DNA of 64,000 nt from Anisakis pegreffii. Lineage: Eukaryota; Nematoda; Chromadorea; Rhabditida; Anisakidae. Below are positions 22,914-36,981 of the stretch, one piece after another. Within the stretch, counting starts at the first letter, position 1; each line of letters starts with the position of its first letter. A program made the translations under genes and the position numbers. The stretch spans positions 1 to 64,000 of the forward strand of contig JAPYMA010001087.1 of NCBI GenBank assembly GCA_035041965.1, read 5' to 3'. The notes below the pieces were generated by a model. That model was not told the DNA's origin. It saw only the letters and a program-made list of their open reading frames with translations, and made no database searches.

Positions 22914-24892
22914 CTGAAAGAAGCTTCGAAAAGCTTGCGAGTGATGCATTTCAAAATCAACACTGAATCGCCATCACTCAAAGCATTCTCGTCTGCTTTC
23001 TCCATCGGATTCATGAAAATCCAACCGAAGAAACTGAATCGTTTACATCGAACATTCATCAAACATTTCAGCACAAATTGGTTACAGTCTCGAATAGAGT
23101 TAGGTCGAATGGCACCAAGAAAGAAAATCTTTCGGTTCCTAACACTAATCTCGAATATTTTTCGACAACTCGAACAAGCGCATCTCAATGAGAATGTACC
23201 ATGCATGTGAAGATGTCCTACTGCTCCCTTCAAAGTTATCTCTGATGCGTCAGAATTGAATTGTGAAACGAAAAATCAATATGAACACCTGAAACAAGTC
23301 AGATGAACCATGATGTAAGTATCATTTCGTATGTTCTAAAGGTATTGCTCTCTTAGGATACACTTTTCACCAGATGAGTTCGTGTCCTTGACCGCAACAC
23401 TGTTGTGTTCGTTCAATACAATAGAGACTTTTGCGATTAACTCTTAACCCTTATTATTTTGCAGAAGTTTCTGCATTTTCCAGCAATTCTAATCGTAAGG
23501 CAGTTTTTCGAAAATAACATTTTTAGCAGTGAATTTCCGCTAAACGATCATTTTGGTTATCCGAACCGATCCAAAATTGATATCATTGAACTGTGAAACG
23601 ATCATGCGAATTGTCAATATTGAGTAAAAAAAGACTACTCTTTCGAAGGGATAATCATTTTGAGGAAGCGATTAGTACACAAATAGATATCATTGATTCA
23701 ATGATCTTCCTCAACCGATACATTGCATCAATATGCATACCCTGAAAAAAATGTTATCCTCCAAAAATCCGGTATCAGTAGTCCCAATTAAGATTGCACT
23801 GCATTCGAAGATGCGTGAAAATAGATTTTCAGATTCTGTCATTCAGAGTGATTTTGGTCCATAAAATGTGGTGAATGTATAGAAAACTTTTCGAAACGAT
23901 CACTGGAGTGATGAAATATTGTATTGTTGAAAACATTCATCCCTCATGATGCGATTGAGATTTCATAAGTTTTCTCAGTTGTCATTCAATCGTGCTTAAT
24001 GAAATAGTTGTTATTATGTCTCAATTTGAAGCTTTTAAAAGGGTGATGAATATGTTTGATGCCATCTGCATATTTTTTATCAGCTTCAAGTTATGATGGC
24101 GTATTGCGAGTTTTATTGATCCATTGTCAGAATTCCTTTAAAGATTTGTTTGAATGGAAGTGTCGAGCTGTGCTGTAAGAGCTGCGAACTGACGTACAAA
24201 GAATCGCCATCTACTGTATTATGTAAGCAAAAATGAACAACCCTTAAGACGTTACCGAATGGTTGCACACTTCAATATTTATCTGTAATTAAGTGCAATT
24301 TTGTATTTATCAATAATTTTAAGTTATCCTTATCCAAAACGGATTGATCAGTTAGGTGGTTTGTTTTATTGAACGATTATTGTATATGTGTATGCTAATC
24401 GATAGTTACTCTCACTAGTCAGTTGCATGAACTACATTCATTTCATTCACGTCAGCTGATTGTTTGATTGCAACCATTTTGAATCATTTCGAAGCAATTG
24501 AGGATTTCGTCTTGTTAGAAGTTCCGAAGGAATTCTTCAGGATAGCCAGAGATCATAAGTAGAGATCACGCTTGTCGTGAAGTTTTCATCACCACCTACT
24601 AGTTGCATTTGGTTCCATTTGCTCTCGTCACAAATGTGAATGTCGAGTTGTACTAAATTTACATTAATCCTGCAATAGGTACCGTCCAGTGCATCCTATT
24701 ATTAACAGATTATCAATAATCAGTGTGAATATTTTTTGAGTGTTCATTTCGAAACTTTTTTTCGTTTTCTTTCGAAATTCGCGACAAGTTTACTGACATT
24801 GAAGTGTCGACTGCTTCATAAGAACACATAGTTTCTGATTTTATTGTACACCCTTTTTATAGAGTCAAAACGACGACGACTTCAGCATCGAA
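22914..24892. other. Intergenic region upstream of eIF5B
   Basis: About 2 kb separates the divergent membrane-protein segments and eIF5B. Overlapping open frames on both strands at about 22910-23233 show no motif. The right end must contain the eIF5B promoter and 5' untranslated region. Nothing else is recognised. Confidence 0.5.
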
Positions 24893-25219
24893 ATGGCGTC
24901 TAAAAAGAAGAAGGGAGCCACCAAAAAAGACGATGACTGGTCAGTGAATACATTTTGAGTTACATTTCAGAAAGACTTCTTTTCCCTAATTCGGCGCATA
25001 TCATCCATTTTTAGAATGTTAGAATGTAGATTGCGTAGAAATTCTGTACTGATTCAAGGGATGACGATGCTGCCGAAAAGAAACTAGCGAAAATGAAGTT
25101 GCAATCAGAAAGTGAGGACGAAGATGAGCAGGAGGATGACGTTGGTCGAGGTCATAAAACAAATGCCACATTCAATATGCTGGCAGCTGTTCGTTTCGAT
25201 TTGTTCTTTTGGAATTTAT

Positions 25220-25258
<39 letters not shown>

Positions 25259-28200
25259 CATTCACGATAATATTGTAATTATCATCATTCTTTTCTATTT
25301 ATGTGATTATATTTTACTCAAAAAGTGATCAAATTTCATCAGAAATTCTGATGCAAAAGCTATTGCAATATATTAGTTGAACTGTATTCATCTTCATATT
25401 ATAAGGTGCATTTTTATGTGATCATTATCGTCCGTCAAAAATGAGGACAAAATCCGTTTTGTTCAGTTGGGATCAGACGATGAAGGGGGCGCGAATGATA
25501 GCAGTGGCTCTGAGGAGGATTCGCATTCGGTTGATGAAAAGGTGAAATCCGCAGAGAAAGTTAAACCGAAGACGGAAGTGAAAAAAGAGAAAGAAACGGT
25601 TAAGAAAGAAACTCAATCAAAAGAGTCAACTCAAAAGTCAAAGGAACCAACAGCTAAAGGCAAAGGCAAAAAAGGCAAAAAGGTATTGTCTGTAACGTTC
25701 ATTTTATAATCATTCCATAAAAATATTCAAATTTCTTAAAATCACCAATGAAAAAAGTATTTGGGTGTCGATCATTACGATTGATCATCTGATCAAGATT
25801 TTGCTGTTTGAACAATTCCACGAATATCATTAGAGAAGATTACATCGAGTCACTGAAGTATTATTTCAATACAACTTACTATAAGACGGTTCCTCAAACT
25901 AATTCCTATTGTTAATATATTTTAGCGTAAGTTTGCATAGAACATTTGAATTCAAAATACCTCTGAAGTTTCACCCTCTATGAGCTCGGATGCATCTGCT
26001 GTTAATAGTTGTTGTGTTGTGTCGCTTTGAAAATAGTATTATCCATAATATTATTCATAATATTATTATTATCGTTAGTATTATTCATAATAATATTGTC
26101 ACTATCATCATTCTATACTATTTACCTGATTATATTAGTATTATTAGGTCTGTGAATTATATTAGACGTATGAAATATTTGGGTCATATTTGTTGTCTAA
26201 AGGGAAATGATTTCACAATGGAACTGTTTAAATGAGTTGCTAGTTGAAGGGTGCGAAAGAGGATGATGATCTGGATGCGTTAATAGCTGACTTGGATAAA
26301 CCGTTGGAAAAAGCGCCAGGTAAAGGTAAGAAGAAAGGCAGTAAACAACAAGAAACAATAGAAACGAGCGAGACTCGTGAAACAACCGACACAGTAGCCG
26401 CAGATGACGCTGATGCTGAACATAAGCCGACTGGTGGGTATTATCTATCTGTAAATATTTCTTAATTATACTGCTACTGCTAGGGTGGACTTTTTTGGTA
26501 GAAGAAATATTTGGATCATATAGTCGACTGGATATTGTTGATCCTATCTCAGTTTACTTGGAGCCATTTCATTCAATTAGATGATCAGTGAGTGGTTTTG
26601 AGTCGGTGACGTTTTGTTGAAGAGAATATCAATTGGTTTATTTTGGCCTAATAAAATAAGTTGTTTGTAGTGAGTTCGAATCATCGACTGGGGTTACCAA
26701 TGATATTTGTATAACTTCGATGACAGTGTTTATTGCGTTTTAGAAGTGATCAGTGAGGCGACCGAAGCTGAGCAACAACATAAAGGTGAAGTGAATTTGG
26801 ATGGTGAGATGGTTGAAAGTGGAGTGGCAAAGAAGAAGGACAAGAAGAAAAAGAAGAAGAAGGGTGCTGCTGGGGACAAGGAAAAATCTGAAGAACCAGC
26901 AGCTGGTGGAGCAGACGAAGACGCCACCGAAGACAAAGTGAGTGCCGATCAAGGAGCGACGGCACAACGAGAACAACAACAACAGCAGGTCGTGGTGGAA
27001 GATGGAGGAATCATTGAAGATGGTTCGAAAGAGGACAATCAGAATGAGGAGGTTACTTCTGATTACATTTACTATATGTTAGGGTTGAGTGAGGGCTTAC
27101 CAGACTAGAGAAATCTTTGAGTTGGGGTCGGATTAGAGGCATGAAACCTAGTGGATAGTCGCAACTCGCGATTTGAGATTGACGATGCAACCCTGGTATG
27201 TATATATTTTGTGTGCTTTGTGATGAGTAAGACTGTAGGTTGATGTGTGGATGAATTCTTTGAATTGATAACTGATTGTAAGTTGAGGAATCAGAAGTTT
27301 TATTCAATTGTTAACTTGTCAAACTCATTGAATTTTTAACCTGCTGGTTAGTGGAGGCCACATTCACTTCAAATTAACGGATCTCATAGTGTCTTTGGAT
27401 CGGCGTTCCTTTGGAATGACGGTTCAGTTCGTCGGGAGATGCGTAAAGTGGAATCGATGAGCTCAAAAATTATTTCGTGCAAATATTTTTCGAGAATATT
27501 CGGTGGTGATTCTTTATGATGATCGTTGTGTTTAGGTGGTAGCAGCTGATGGAGGTGGTGATGAAGGAGGCACTGCGATCGACAAGAAAAAAGAGAAGAA
27601 GAAGAAAAAAGAGAAGGAGAAAAAGGCAAAAGAAGGCGATAAGAAGGAATCAAAAAAGAAGAAACACGTGAGTTTGCTGATTATGATTCAAGCATTCTGA
27701 ACAACGCTTTCAATCTGATTATGGATTTTCGCTGAATTTTAGAGTGTATTCAGTCACTTACTTATTCTTTCGAAGTTTTAGAATTTAATTTTGTATGGCG
27801 ACGAACTTGAAATTCAGTTCATATTTTCAGTCGTGTGTTTCATTATTGCCGTCGGTTTGATATTTATTCGAGCTGAACATTATTGTTAATTAGTGTAGTG
27901 GTGTTATTACTGCTGTCAAAGTCAGTGAAAAATGAATGAAATGTTGGAATAATTGGGATGTTTTAGGTGGACTTAATCAAGCAGTTACTGCGCGAACGAC
28001 AAGAAGCAGAGGAGAAACTGTTACGAGAGCAGAAGGAGGAAGAAGAACGACTTGCTGCAGTGCAGAAGGCTAAAGAAGAAGAGGTAGTTGATGGTCGTTT
28101 TTATTTTATCATTTATTTTAATATTTTAAAAATTTTTTTGAATGTTTCATTCGTTCCGAATGTTTCGTCATCCGTTCATTGCCATACCCATTCGTATGTC

Positions 28201-31200
28201 ACCCAATAATATTCTCGAGCCTCAGTCTGGTGATTGTTTTGTTTGTATGTAAATATGGCGTATATGCAGTCATTTTATTCATCGAATGAAAGTGATGATA
28301 TATAATATTTACGAATATGCCATCGTGTTCTAATTGACGAAATAATCATTTTGCAAATGGTTCGGTATGAGTTTGTGTATGATTGTTTTCTTATGGATAC
28401 TACAGGAAAGAATAGCAAAAGAGAGAAAAGAACGAGAAAAACAACGTAAAAAGGAACGTGAGGAACGTTTGAAAGCCGAAGGCAAATACTTGACACCGGC
28501 ACAAAAGGAGAAACTACGTAAACAGCAGGCAATGCTCGCCAGTATGAGTAAGTGCTGCTACTGTTCTTATTGTTTAGCGCTACTTCACAGGAAAGTAATT
28601 TTGCTGTTGTTGTGGCCATATCGAAGTGAGGTGATTGTTTTTTGTTGGTGTGAATATTATAAATTTGAGTAATGATTCGCAAATAATAATACTTTATTGT
28701 TAATAAATAATTCAAATGTTTGTGACAATCTTGTGTCATGTTTTCAGATGTGGTTCTTCCAGCAGCGCTTCGTGATGCAGATTCAGGAGCTGCAGCAGCA
28801 CCAACTAAACGTCCTGTTTATGGACGTAAGAAACAGCGAAGAGGACAACAACAAGACAAGAAAGGTATTTCATTTCTGTTGTTCATTCCTTGTTACTAAT
28901 GCAAAGCACTCAGTTTTGCTGTTGCGTAGTAACTCATTTTCATAGCGACTAATCGACCACATCTACGCATAAAATCTGCTCATTTACCCGTCTGCATTGC
29001 AAATACAGATATTTGCGATTTGATAATGTTTATTAGAATGATACCATCATACAATATGCGTTCGAAGTGTTGAAAGATTGGCATCCAAACTGAATTTTAA
29101 CCAGTTTTAAGCCGTTGCATTCTTCAGTCGAAACCTTCAGTCAGTCACCCAATTTTAATTGGTGATTTATTTGGTTACGCTTTACGAAATGAATTTCAGG
29201 AACCACTTCAGATAGCAGCGCGCATCCTTCTGAAGTGCCATCACGTGAGATATCGGTGGAACCGAAGAAAACGAAGCTCGAAGAAGAGCAGCAAATTGAG
29301 GATATATCAACGAAGGTTGAGGATGAAGTTGTTGAGTCGTGGGATGAGTTGGTGGCAGACGAGAACGCTGAGCAGGATCGAGTGCCAGACAGCTGGGAGC
29401 AGGAAAGTGAAGCGTTGGATGGGGACGTGAAAAAGGCAGCGGTGAAGAAAGATTCCGCATCAGAAGAGGGACGGAAGTTGGTGTCGAGTGAGACGAAGAA
29501 ATTAGAAACGCAAACGAAAAAAATCGTTGATTTAGAGGTGAGTAGAACGGTTTATTTCACTGGAATAGGAAATGATGATGTATAAAAATGAATTATGGGA
29601 CATTTGGTGAGAGGTACACGTAGAGAAAAGAAAATTTTGGAAGATTGATTGGAATATTTCGTGTTCATTTCTGAGTAAAGTGATGATATTATTTTTGTAA
29701 TGCGATGACTTTTTTAAAATTTTTTCTACCACAGTGGGTTAGAATTTAAGATGTGTCAGAGTTGATTGTTGCTGTAAGAGGGTTCGGATGCAAGCAATCC
29801 ACTGTGATTTGTTTTTTTTTTTTTGTGTGAAACTCCATACATCTGATCCAGGAATAGGAGATCTGGAAGTCAAATGTTTGAAGAAGAAGCTTCTCTCAGT
29901 ATTGTTACGATACGCACGGTTTCATGAAAAAAGAAGGAAGATCGCGACGCTACAATAGTTGATATGCGCTTGTTGTTTAGAAAGAGGATGAGTCTGGTTC
30001 GAGTGGCGATGAATCTGAAGAATCCGAGGAGTCTGGTTCGGAGGAGAGCAGCGAGGAGGACGAAGAGGAATCATCTGAAGATGAGCAAATGACCAAAGAG
30101 ACCAAGGAGCAAATCAAAGAACGCGTTCGTGCGCGTCTTAAGGTAGTTTTGGCTAATGATTCTTTTGGTACTCTACCGTTTTTGGTTGATGTTGCTGAGT
30201 GTGAGGTATTCGGTTGATTGTTTAAGGAGTGATTCAATGTATTAATGATGTTTCTTAGTGCTGTAAAATTCTCCAAATCCTAATGCTGTGTTTAAATTGA
30301 ATAGTGTGGATATATTCTGTAATGAGTTTTGTGTTCGTCTTATAGAAACGTAAAGAAGCAGCCGAAGCGAAACGAAGCACGGACAATCTTCGTGCACCGG
30401 TGATATGTGTACTGGGACATGTGGATACTGGTAAAACGAAAATGCTGGACACTGTGAGTTTCAGTTGTGCAATAATGATGACATTCTTTCATTGTACACT
30501 TATTTGAATCCAAATGTATATTTTAATGAAATGCATATAGTTCAATTTTTCATCGAAATGTATATTTATTCGTTGAAGATACGTCGTACGAACGTGCAAG
30601 ATGGCGAAGCGGGTGGTATAACTCAGCAGATTGGTGCTACACAAGTACCTGCAGCAGCAATTAAGGAACGAACAAAAATGGTTCGAGAGGTATGCATATG
30701 TGTTCGTTTCGAGTTATCATTGCGGTGACTGCTTCTCATTTTAATTTACTCTAAGATTATACAATTGTATACATTGATATTTGCAAGCCGATCGTCTTAC
30801 CACACATTTTCAACATTCAGTTGCTGAGATTTATTGTTTCAGTTTCATGGTGAACACATGAAAATCCCTGGTTTGCTCATCATCGACACTCCAGGCCACG
30901 AAAGTTTCGCGTGAGTTTATTTGAATAGTTTGAAAAAATACAACTGAATCATGTCAATTCTATCATTTATTTTTCCTATTTTATGGAATCGTAGGGGAAA
31001 TAGTTGAGATTCATATTGATGATTGATTTGTTCATATCGATGTTTGATTTACTTTTTTTTGCAGAAATCTTCGTTCTCGTGGCTCATCATTATGTGATTA
31101 TGCGATTTTGGTGGTTGACTTGATGCATGGTCTTGAGCAGCAAACATTGGAGTCGTTGAAGTTATTGAAGAAACGAGAAACACCGTTTGTGATAGCGCTG

Positions 31201-34200
31201 AATAAGGTAATATCACCCACACACTCGTTCATTCTGGAAGCATTCAATGCGATGCTATCGTAGTGAAATATTGTTTTTAATCGGTAATTTCGAACTAATT
31301 TACGACAATTTCGGTTTAGATCGATCGTCTGTACGATTACGAATCGAACCCACGCAAGGACGTCTATCAACATCTGAAATCGCAACCAATCAATGCCCAA
31401 CTTCAGTTCAAAGAACTTAAAGATAAAGTGGTCTTACAGTTCGCTGAACAGGCGAGTAACATTATGTGTTTATTGCATTTCGCTTTGACTTGTTTTCATC
31501 TGTTGAGATGTCAAGTGTTTTAGATGGAAACTTTGACATGTTACTATAGATCAGGGAATCGTTGGTATAGTTCGAAATTCGGGATTCGAGGATTTTCAAA
31601 CTGTTTTCATTTTTTTAAAATAAGCAATATCGAATCATTGCTGAACGAATTTGTTTATGAATTTTAAAGCAGAGTGCTCAATTTGTGTTGGTTCATTCAT
31701 AAAATTAATGCTTATTTTAAGACTTTATCACTGCCTTTCTTCTTTTTTTTTCATCTTTCGATTCGATTTTTTCATTGACTCTCGTTAAAATTTATTTTGG
31801 TATGCTATTTTCAGGGAGTCAACGTTGCGTTGGCAAACGAAAACCCGGATCCGAGTGAGTACGTGAGTATGGTGCCGACATCGGCATTTTTGGGTGATGG
31901 TATTGGCAATTTAATGGCGCATATCGTTGTTGAATCTCAGACGAGACTTGCTCACAAGATTGCGTTTTGCGACGAATTGGAATGCATTGTTATGGAAGTG
32001 GGTTGCTTTATTTGTTTCAGTTGATTGCATTAATATATATGAGTGGTTGATTGATTTGTTGCATTCTTCCATAATGGATTTGCTTTGCGATTATTGAGTG
32101 TGAGGGAGCTGTTTTCAAGTTTTGAACTGCGAGTAGAGTTGTTGATCGGTGATGTGTATCAGAGCAGACCTTGGAAAGCTTATTTCAGTCGTAACAAGAT
32201 CATTGTGGATAGTTATCTGTTGTGTTATAGTTTTATGTAGGAGTTGGTTAGTTCACTTTCGTATTTTCGACCGTATGAAGAATAATGTGTTGAATTATTT
32301 AATTAAGATTTTCATCGATGAATTGACAGATGCGAAGTTTGTTTTCGTAAGCATCTTGTGTACTTTTTGTATATCTTAATATCTTCAACTATGCATCATA
32401 TCGTATCAACTGTTTCAAGGTGAAAGCATTGCCTGGTCTTGGCACAACAATCGATGTGATTCTCGTGAACGGTACATTGAGAGTGGGTGATATCATTGTT
32501 CTGACGGGCACTGAAGGTGCGATTATGACGCAGATTCGAGAGTTGTTAATGCCACAGCCGCTTAAGGAACTTCGCGTCAAGGTATCGCTCATTCACGCAT
32601 TCTAATTTTTTTTCAGATTTTTGTTTTAGATTTTCATAGTGATCAACTTTCTCGCAATTGATACGGTTCTGTTTGTTATTGTTTCTTTTTTCTTGTTATT
32701 TTCAGTCATGCAAATAATGTTTGCAAACTTAATAAAATTCTAGAATGCATATGAACATTTCCAATCGATCAAAGCTGCACATGGTGTTAAAGTTCTGGCA
32801 AAAGGATTAGAAAAGACAGTGGCTGGTTTGCCCATCTTCGTTGTAGGCAAAGAGGATGAATTAGATTTGCTCAAGTGAGAATTACATTCAGAAACAGTTT
32901 ATAGATTGATTGTTTCGTGAAATTAATAATGTTCAATTGTTTTATTAACGTGTGTTCATTACAATGACAAATTGAAATTGAAGGGAAGAAAGTGAAGCGC
33001 AACTGTCAAAGGCACTCATGGCGATAAAGAAGAAACCCGAAGGAGTGTATGTGCAAGCCAGCACTCTTGGATCACTTGAAGCTCTCCTTGAATTCCTAAA
33101 GGTGATTCTCGTTGTATTGCTCGCTTTTTGTGATTCCAGCTGTGTGCAGTTAAATTTATTTCTGATATGTGTTAGAGTTCAGTAAATAATCTTTGAAGTG
33201 TTATGTTTGAAGGTTCAAAAGATCCCGTATTCAAACGTGAACATCGGTCCAGTTCATAAGAAAGACGTGCAAAAGGCAGCCGCAATGTTGGAACGTAAAG
33301 AGGAGTATGCGTGCATTCTGGCATTCGATGTGCGTGTGGATCGTGATGCTGAGCAGTTCGCGGCCAGCGAAGGAGTTCGCATCTTTTCCGCGGATATCAT
33401 CTATCATCTGGAGGAAAGCTTTCTGAAATATCGGTGAGTGCATACATAAATCATCACTGGCATTGATGAGCAATTCCGATTAGAAGTGATTGAAGACATA
33501 AATTGACGATGATTATTTGTTAAGTGAACAGTGAATTCAATTTTCAGCGAAGAGCTGCGTTTGAAACGACGTCGTGAGAATGAGCATTTGGCCATATTCC
33601 CGTGCAAATTGCGTATTCTACCTCAGCACGTCTTCAACGCACGTAATCCGATCGTTGTTGGTGTCTCGATTGAAGCGGGTCAACTGAAGAAGGGGACACC
33701 CATTTGTGTACCATCGAAAGACGTGGGTCTCATTCGGAATTACTTATTATTTGTTTTGTTGTTTACAGCTAATTGACTGGTGCCATTTTACAGATTTTAA
33801 TGATCATTTATGGATGGATTCATTCATAGTTTCAGTGTATCTTCATTGGAACAGTGGCAAGTATTGAACGTAATCATGAACAAGTTGATCTGGCAAAGGC
33901 TGGTGATGAGGTGTGTGTGAAGATCGAAAATACAACTGGTGAGGCACCGAAACTCTACGGAAGGCATTTTAATCATGAGGATATACTCGTCAGTAGGGTT
34001 GGTCTTCATTGCATCTTCTCATTGATCATTTATGGTGCATTTTGAGTCGTGTCTCAAAAAGGAAAACGATTGTGTTTATTGATATCCCCCTCCGTAGTTT
34101 GAAATATTATAAATGCGTTTCAATAAATCAGTAAAATTGCGAGTCGAAGCGAATAAGTGACATGTGTCGTATGAAATGGATAGGCGCTTATCATTCGGAC

Positions 34201-34316
34201 GTTTGCAGATAAGTCGTGAGACGATCGATGTGTGCAAAGCACATTTCCGTGATGATTTATCGAAAACTGATTGGCAGTTGATTGTGCAACTCAAAAAGCT
34301 TCTTGATATCCTTTGA
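24893..34316 (+). CDS. EIF5B: Translation initiation factor eIF5B (IF2 homologue)
   Basis: eIF5B is the GTPase that joins the 60S subunit to the 48S complex in the last step of initiation. I resolve 24 exons starting at 24893, 25059, 25467, 26244, 26744, 27536, 27967, 28406, 28748, 29200, 29981, 30346, 30579, 30843, 31065, 31320, 31815, 32420, 32744, 32984, 33213, 33548, 33836 and 34209. All phases agree and give 1,239 residues; human eIF5B has 1,220. Residues 1-630 are Lys/Glu-rich and low complexity (start [16 protein letters not shown]). The G domain has G1 GHVDTGKT near 657, G2 [11 protein letters not shown]3 DTPGHE near 721 and G4 NKID near 775. Domains II-IV follow with [42 protein letters not shown] and the C-terminal [16 protein letters not shown]. 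The 31452-31814 intron begins GCGAGT, a GC-AG intron. Introns near 25.2 and 26.1 kb hold ATT-rich repeats. Confidence 0.98.
25208..25258. repeat. (AAT)n(ATT)n self-complementary microsatellite
   Basis: A run of AAT triplets passes directly into a run of ATT triplets, so the tract can fold on itself. It lies in the second intron of eIF5B. A related ATT-rich stretch with a shared flank, TATCATCATTCT followed by TGATTATATT, recurs at about 26040-26130 in the next intron. Confidence 0.85.
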
Positions 34317-36981
34317 ATATTTCTGGTGAATACGTAATATTATTTTCGATTATGAATGCATATTATATTTCCAATCGTATGGAAAGTAGTATGGTTATGA
34401 TGAGTTGTTTGCTTACTTATTGTTAGTGGGCGTTTCAACCACTGATACTACCAGTCGTGTGAAAAAGTATACGTTTCGGAACAAAGATACTGCAAAAGCA
34501 TCGCGAAAGATTATAAATTCTGACAAAATGAGTGTAAACTGTAGCTGTGGCTGCTCTTAGAAAGTCCATTTTTTGAAACTCTCGGAATTGGTGAGTTAAT
34601 TTTATTCCCGCTGATTGTGATCTATAGGTATGCAAAGTATTGTGTCGTTTACGCATGTGATTCAGTCAAAACAGTTGAGAAATGCCAACCAAACGAGTTG
34701 TTCGTGAGTTTATGAAGGCGTTCAAGTGAAACATGATTGCTTTCGAATGTTAGAGAATTTTAATGGATCGTCTTGATGAAATGATCGAACAGTTTTTGAA
34801 TTTATGCATTTCATTTCCTCTTATTGTTAGTTGTTGTTTCGCTTTCTTTCATTGTTCGGTATTGGTCTTTGTTTTAGAAGTTAATTTCAGTCTGAACTCG
34901 CATGAGAGCGTTTCCTCTTCATGTTTTATTTAATGGTGTCCAATTATCTTGTTCACTGTCTTAATCGTCTCCAAGAATTACCTTTTTTTGCACATTTTTT
35001 TCATGATGAAATGATCCAAAGCTTTTTTAGCCATATATGAACAGTTTTTTTTTACTTTTTTACTTTGTGAGCCATCGAAATGCTGCGAATTCATTGAGAT
35101 TTTGAATGATACGATAAGAACACTTATTGAAGCGTCGTTAGATTAGAGAGAGATTTGTTTATGTGACGCGAATTATGCATAAAATTGTTTGTCGCTTCTT
35201 TCAAGTAAACCATTAAAAATGATTGCATTGCACGGATGTTTATGGTTCATTCATGAGATCATTTATAAATTATCTTCCATTCTCTCAATTTTATCCGAAA
35301 GCTTTTCCTTTCTAAGTGATTGAGGAGAACTGTTTTCTTTAAGTTTCATCGTCATCATCACTTTTCTTTGCTGTGATATTGCAATTGGTTAACATTTAAA
35401 TGTTCTTTATTGTCTTATCGAAGAAGATTTGTTCGCATTCGCCGAACGGAAATGGTTATGTAGAGAGATCTTATTGGGATGCAATCCGTATCATGCGACA
35501 CGATGAATTTAGTGATCGTTGAATAATAGTGTTCGATTGTTTAGATAAATGAATTTATTTTTCGAAGAAATTTTCGAAGGTGTCTTGTATTGCCGACGAA
35601 AGTTTTGAATCAAAATGCTCAAGTGATCACCGCTGTACTCGAATGGACTGTTATTGTTTGAAACACTCAATTCGCCGACTTTTTTCCAGTCGTTTCGTTG
35701 TGAATGAGTGGACGAATGTTGATAAACTCACTGCTGCTTGTTGTGCAGTTGTAGTCTTATTGCATCAGTCAGTCAGTCAGTATTGTTGTTATATTACGTT
35801 GTCTTTGTTGTTATCTTTTTATTATCGGGTCTTTTAATACATCTTCTGTTGCTTGTTATGCCCTCTTGCATGACTATCCTCTTTTTTCTGAATGGAGAAC
35901 TGCAATAATTGACTGAGTTATTCAGCTTGTCATTGATCGAATCGTATCCTTAAATCATATTTCATTTGAACGTTGTTGTTTTTTGAGATTTACGCTTCCT
36001 TTGAAATGATTATTCATGCATGTGTTGTTATTGGTTCAATCGGAGTTAACTTATGTGCAGAATTCTTATAGTTGTTCATATTTACCGCCTGAGTCAGATA
36101 CTATATAATGTGAGCAACTGATAAAAAGTTGCGCAGACAAATGATGGTTCTATAAATAAAAGGTGATCGTGAGGATATGGCGATTAGCTTTGTTCGTCTA
36201 AATGCTAAATGAATGAAGAATGGAATTCAGTTCGAATGAAAATTAGAAACTTTGAAAAACGAAAGCGCGGAATGGTTTTCAATAACGTTTCAATAAAATG
36301 CTTTGGCAATGGTCGTAAAAATGCGTTGTTCGAACAGTCTCATCAAGTGTTTTATCTGTAAAACCGAATATCACTGATGTAAACATCTGCTAAAAATAAT
36401 GATATAACGGCAATAACAACATCACAACATGTCTGCTTACAATTAGCTTTCTAGTTATTGATATTATTGTTGTTGTTGCACTGATCTCGCTAGCAGAAAA
36501 CCGTTCGAATAAGATTGATTACCTCAGATGCGACATGTAATCCTTTTTTTGTTTTTATTTGTTCAGACAAATTCTTCAGTCGATATACTGATGATGAGTA
36601 TTCAAAGCTATCTAAAAGCTCCTCTTGGATGCACTAGTATGCATATGTTCTAAGCTTACGGTTAATATCGACGGATTCAATTGGTTCAATTAAGAAATGC
36701 ACTCAGTCTTTCACTGTGAACAGGGTCGTGACGTTCTCATGTTTCAAATGGTTGGATGGTTCTGAAATTCACAATAGAACTGAAGGTGTTCACAATATAA
36801 AATAGTTATTTTCATGGAATTAAGATCAATTTACATTTTACGTTATAAGATATTGCATTGTATTAAGAGTAAGGTTTTTGAGAAGCTATAAACATGGTTT
36901 ACAATGAGGAAATAAATATACATTTGAAAAGGTCGAATTATTTTAAAACAAAACAACGTTGAAGAAGGAATAATGATGCAA
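34317..36981. other. Intergenic region between convergent eIF5B and ADI1
   Basis: These 2.7 kb lie between the 3' ends of two convergent genes. The sequence is T-rich with several poly-T runs and must include both 3' untranslated regions. A triple GTCA/AGTC microrepeat is at 35768-35781. No further gene is recognised. Confidence 0.5.

Noticed and set aside
22910..23233. Overlapping 91- and 107-codon open frames on opposite strands.
   Set aside because: Neither shows a domain or clear splice borders; only the exon starting at 22913 has a convincing acceptor and start.
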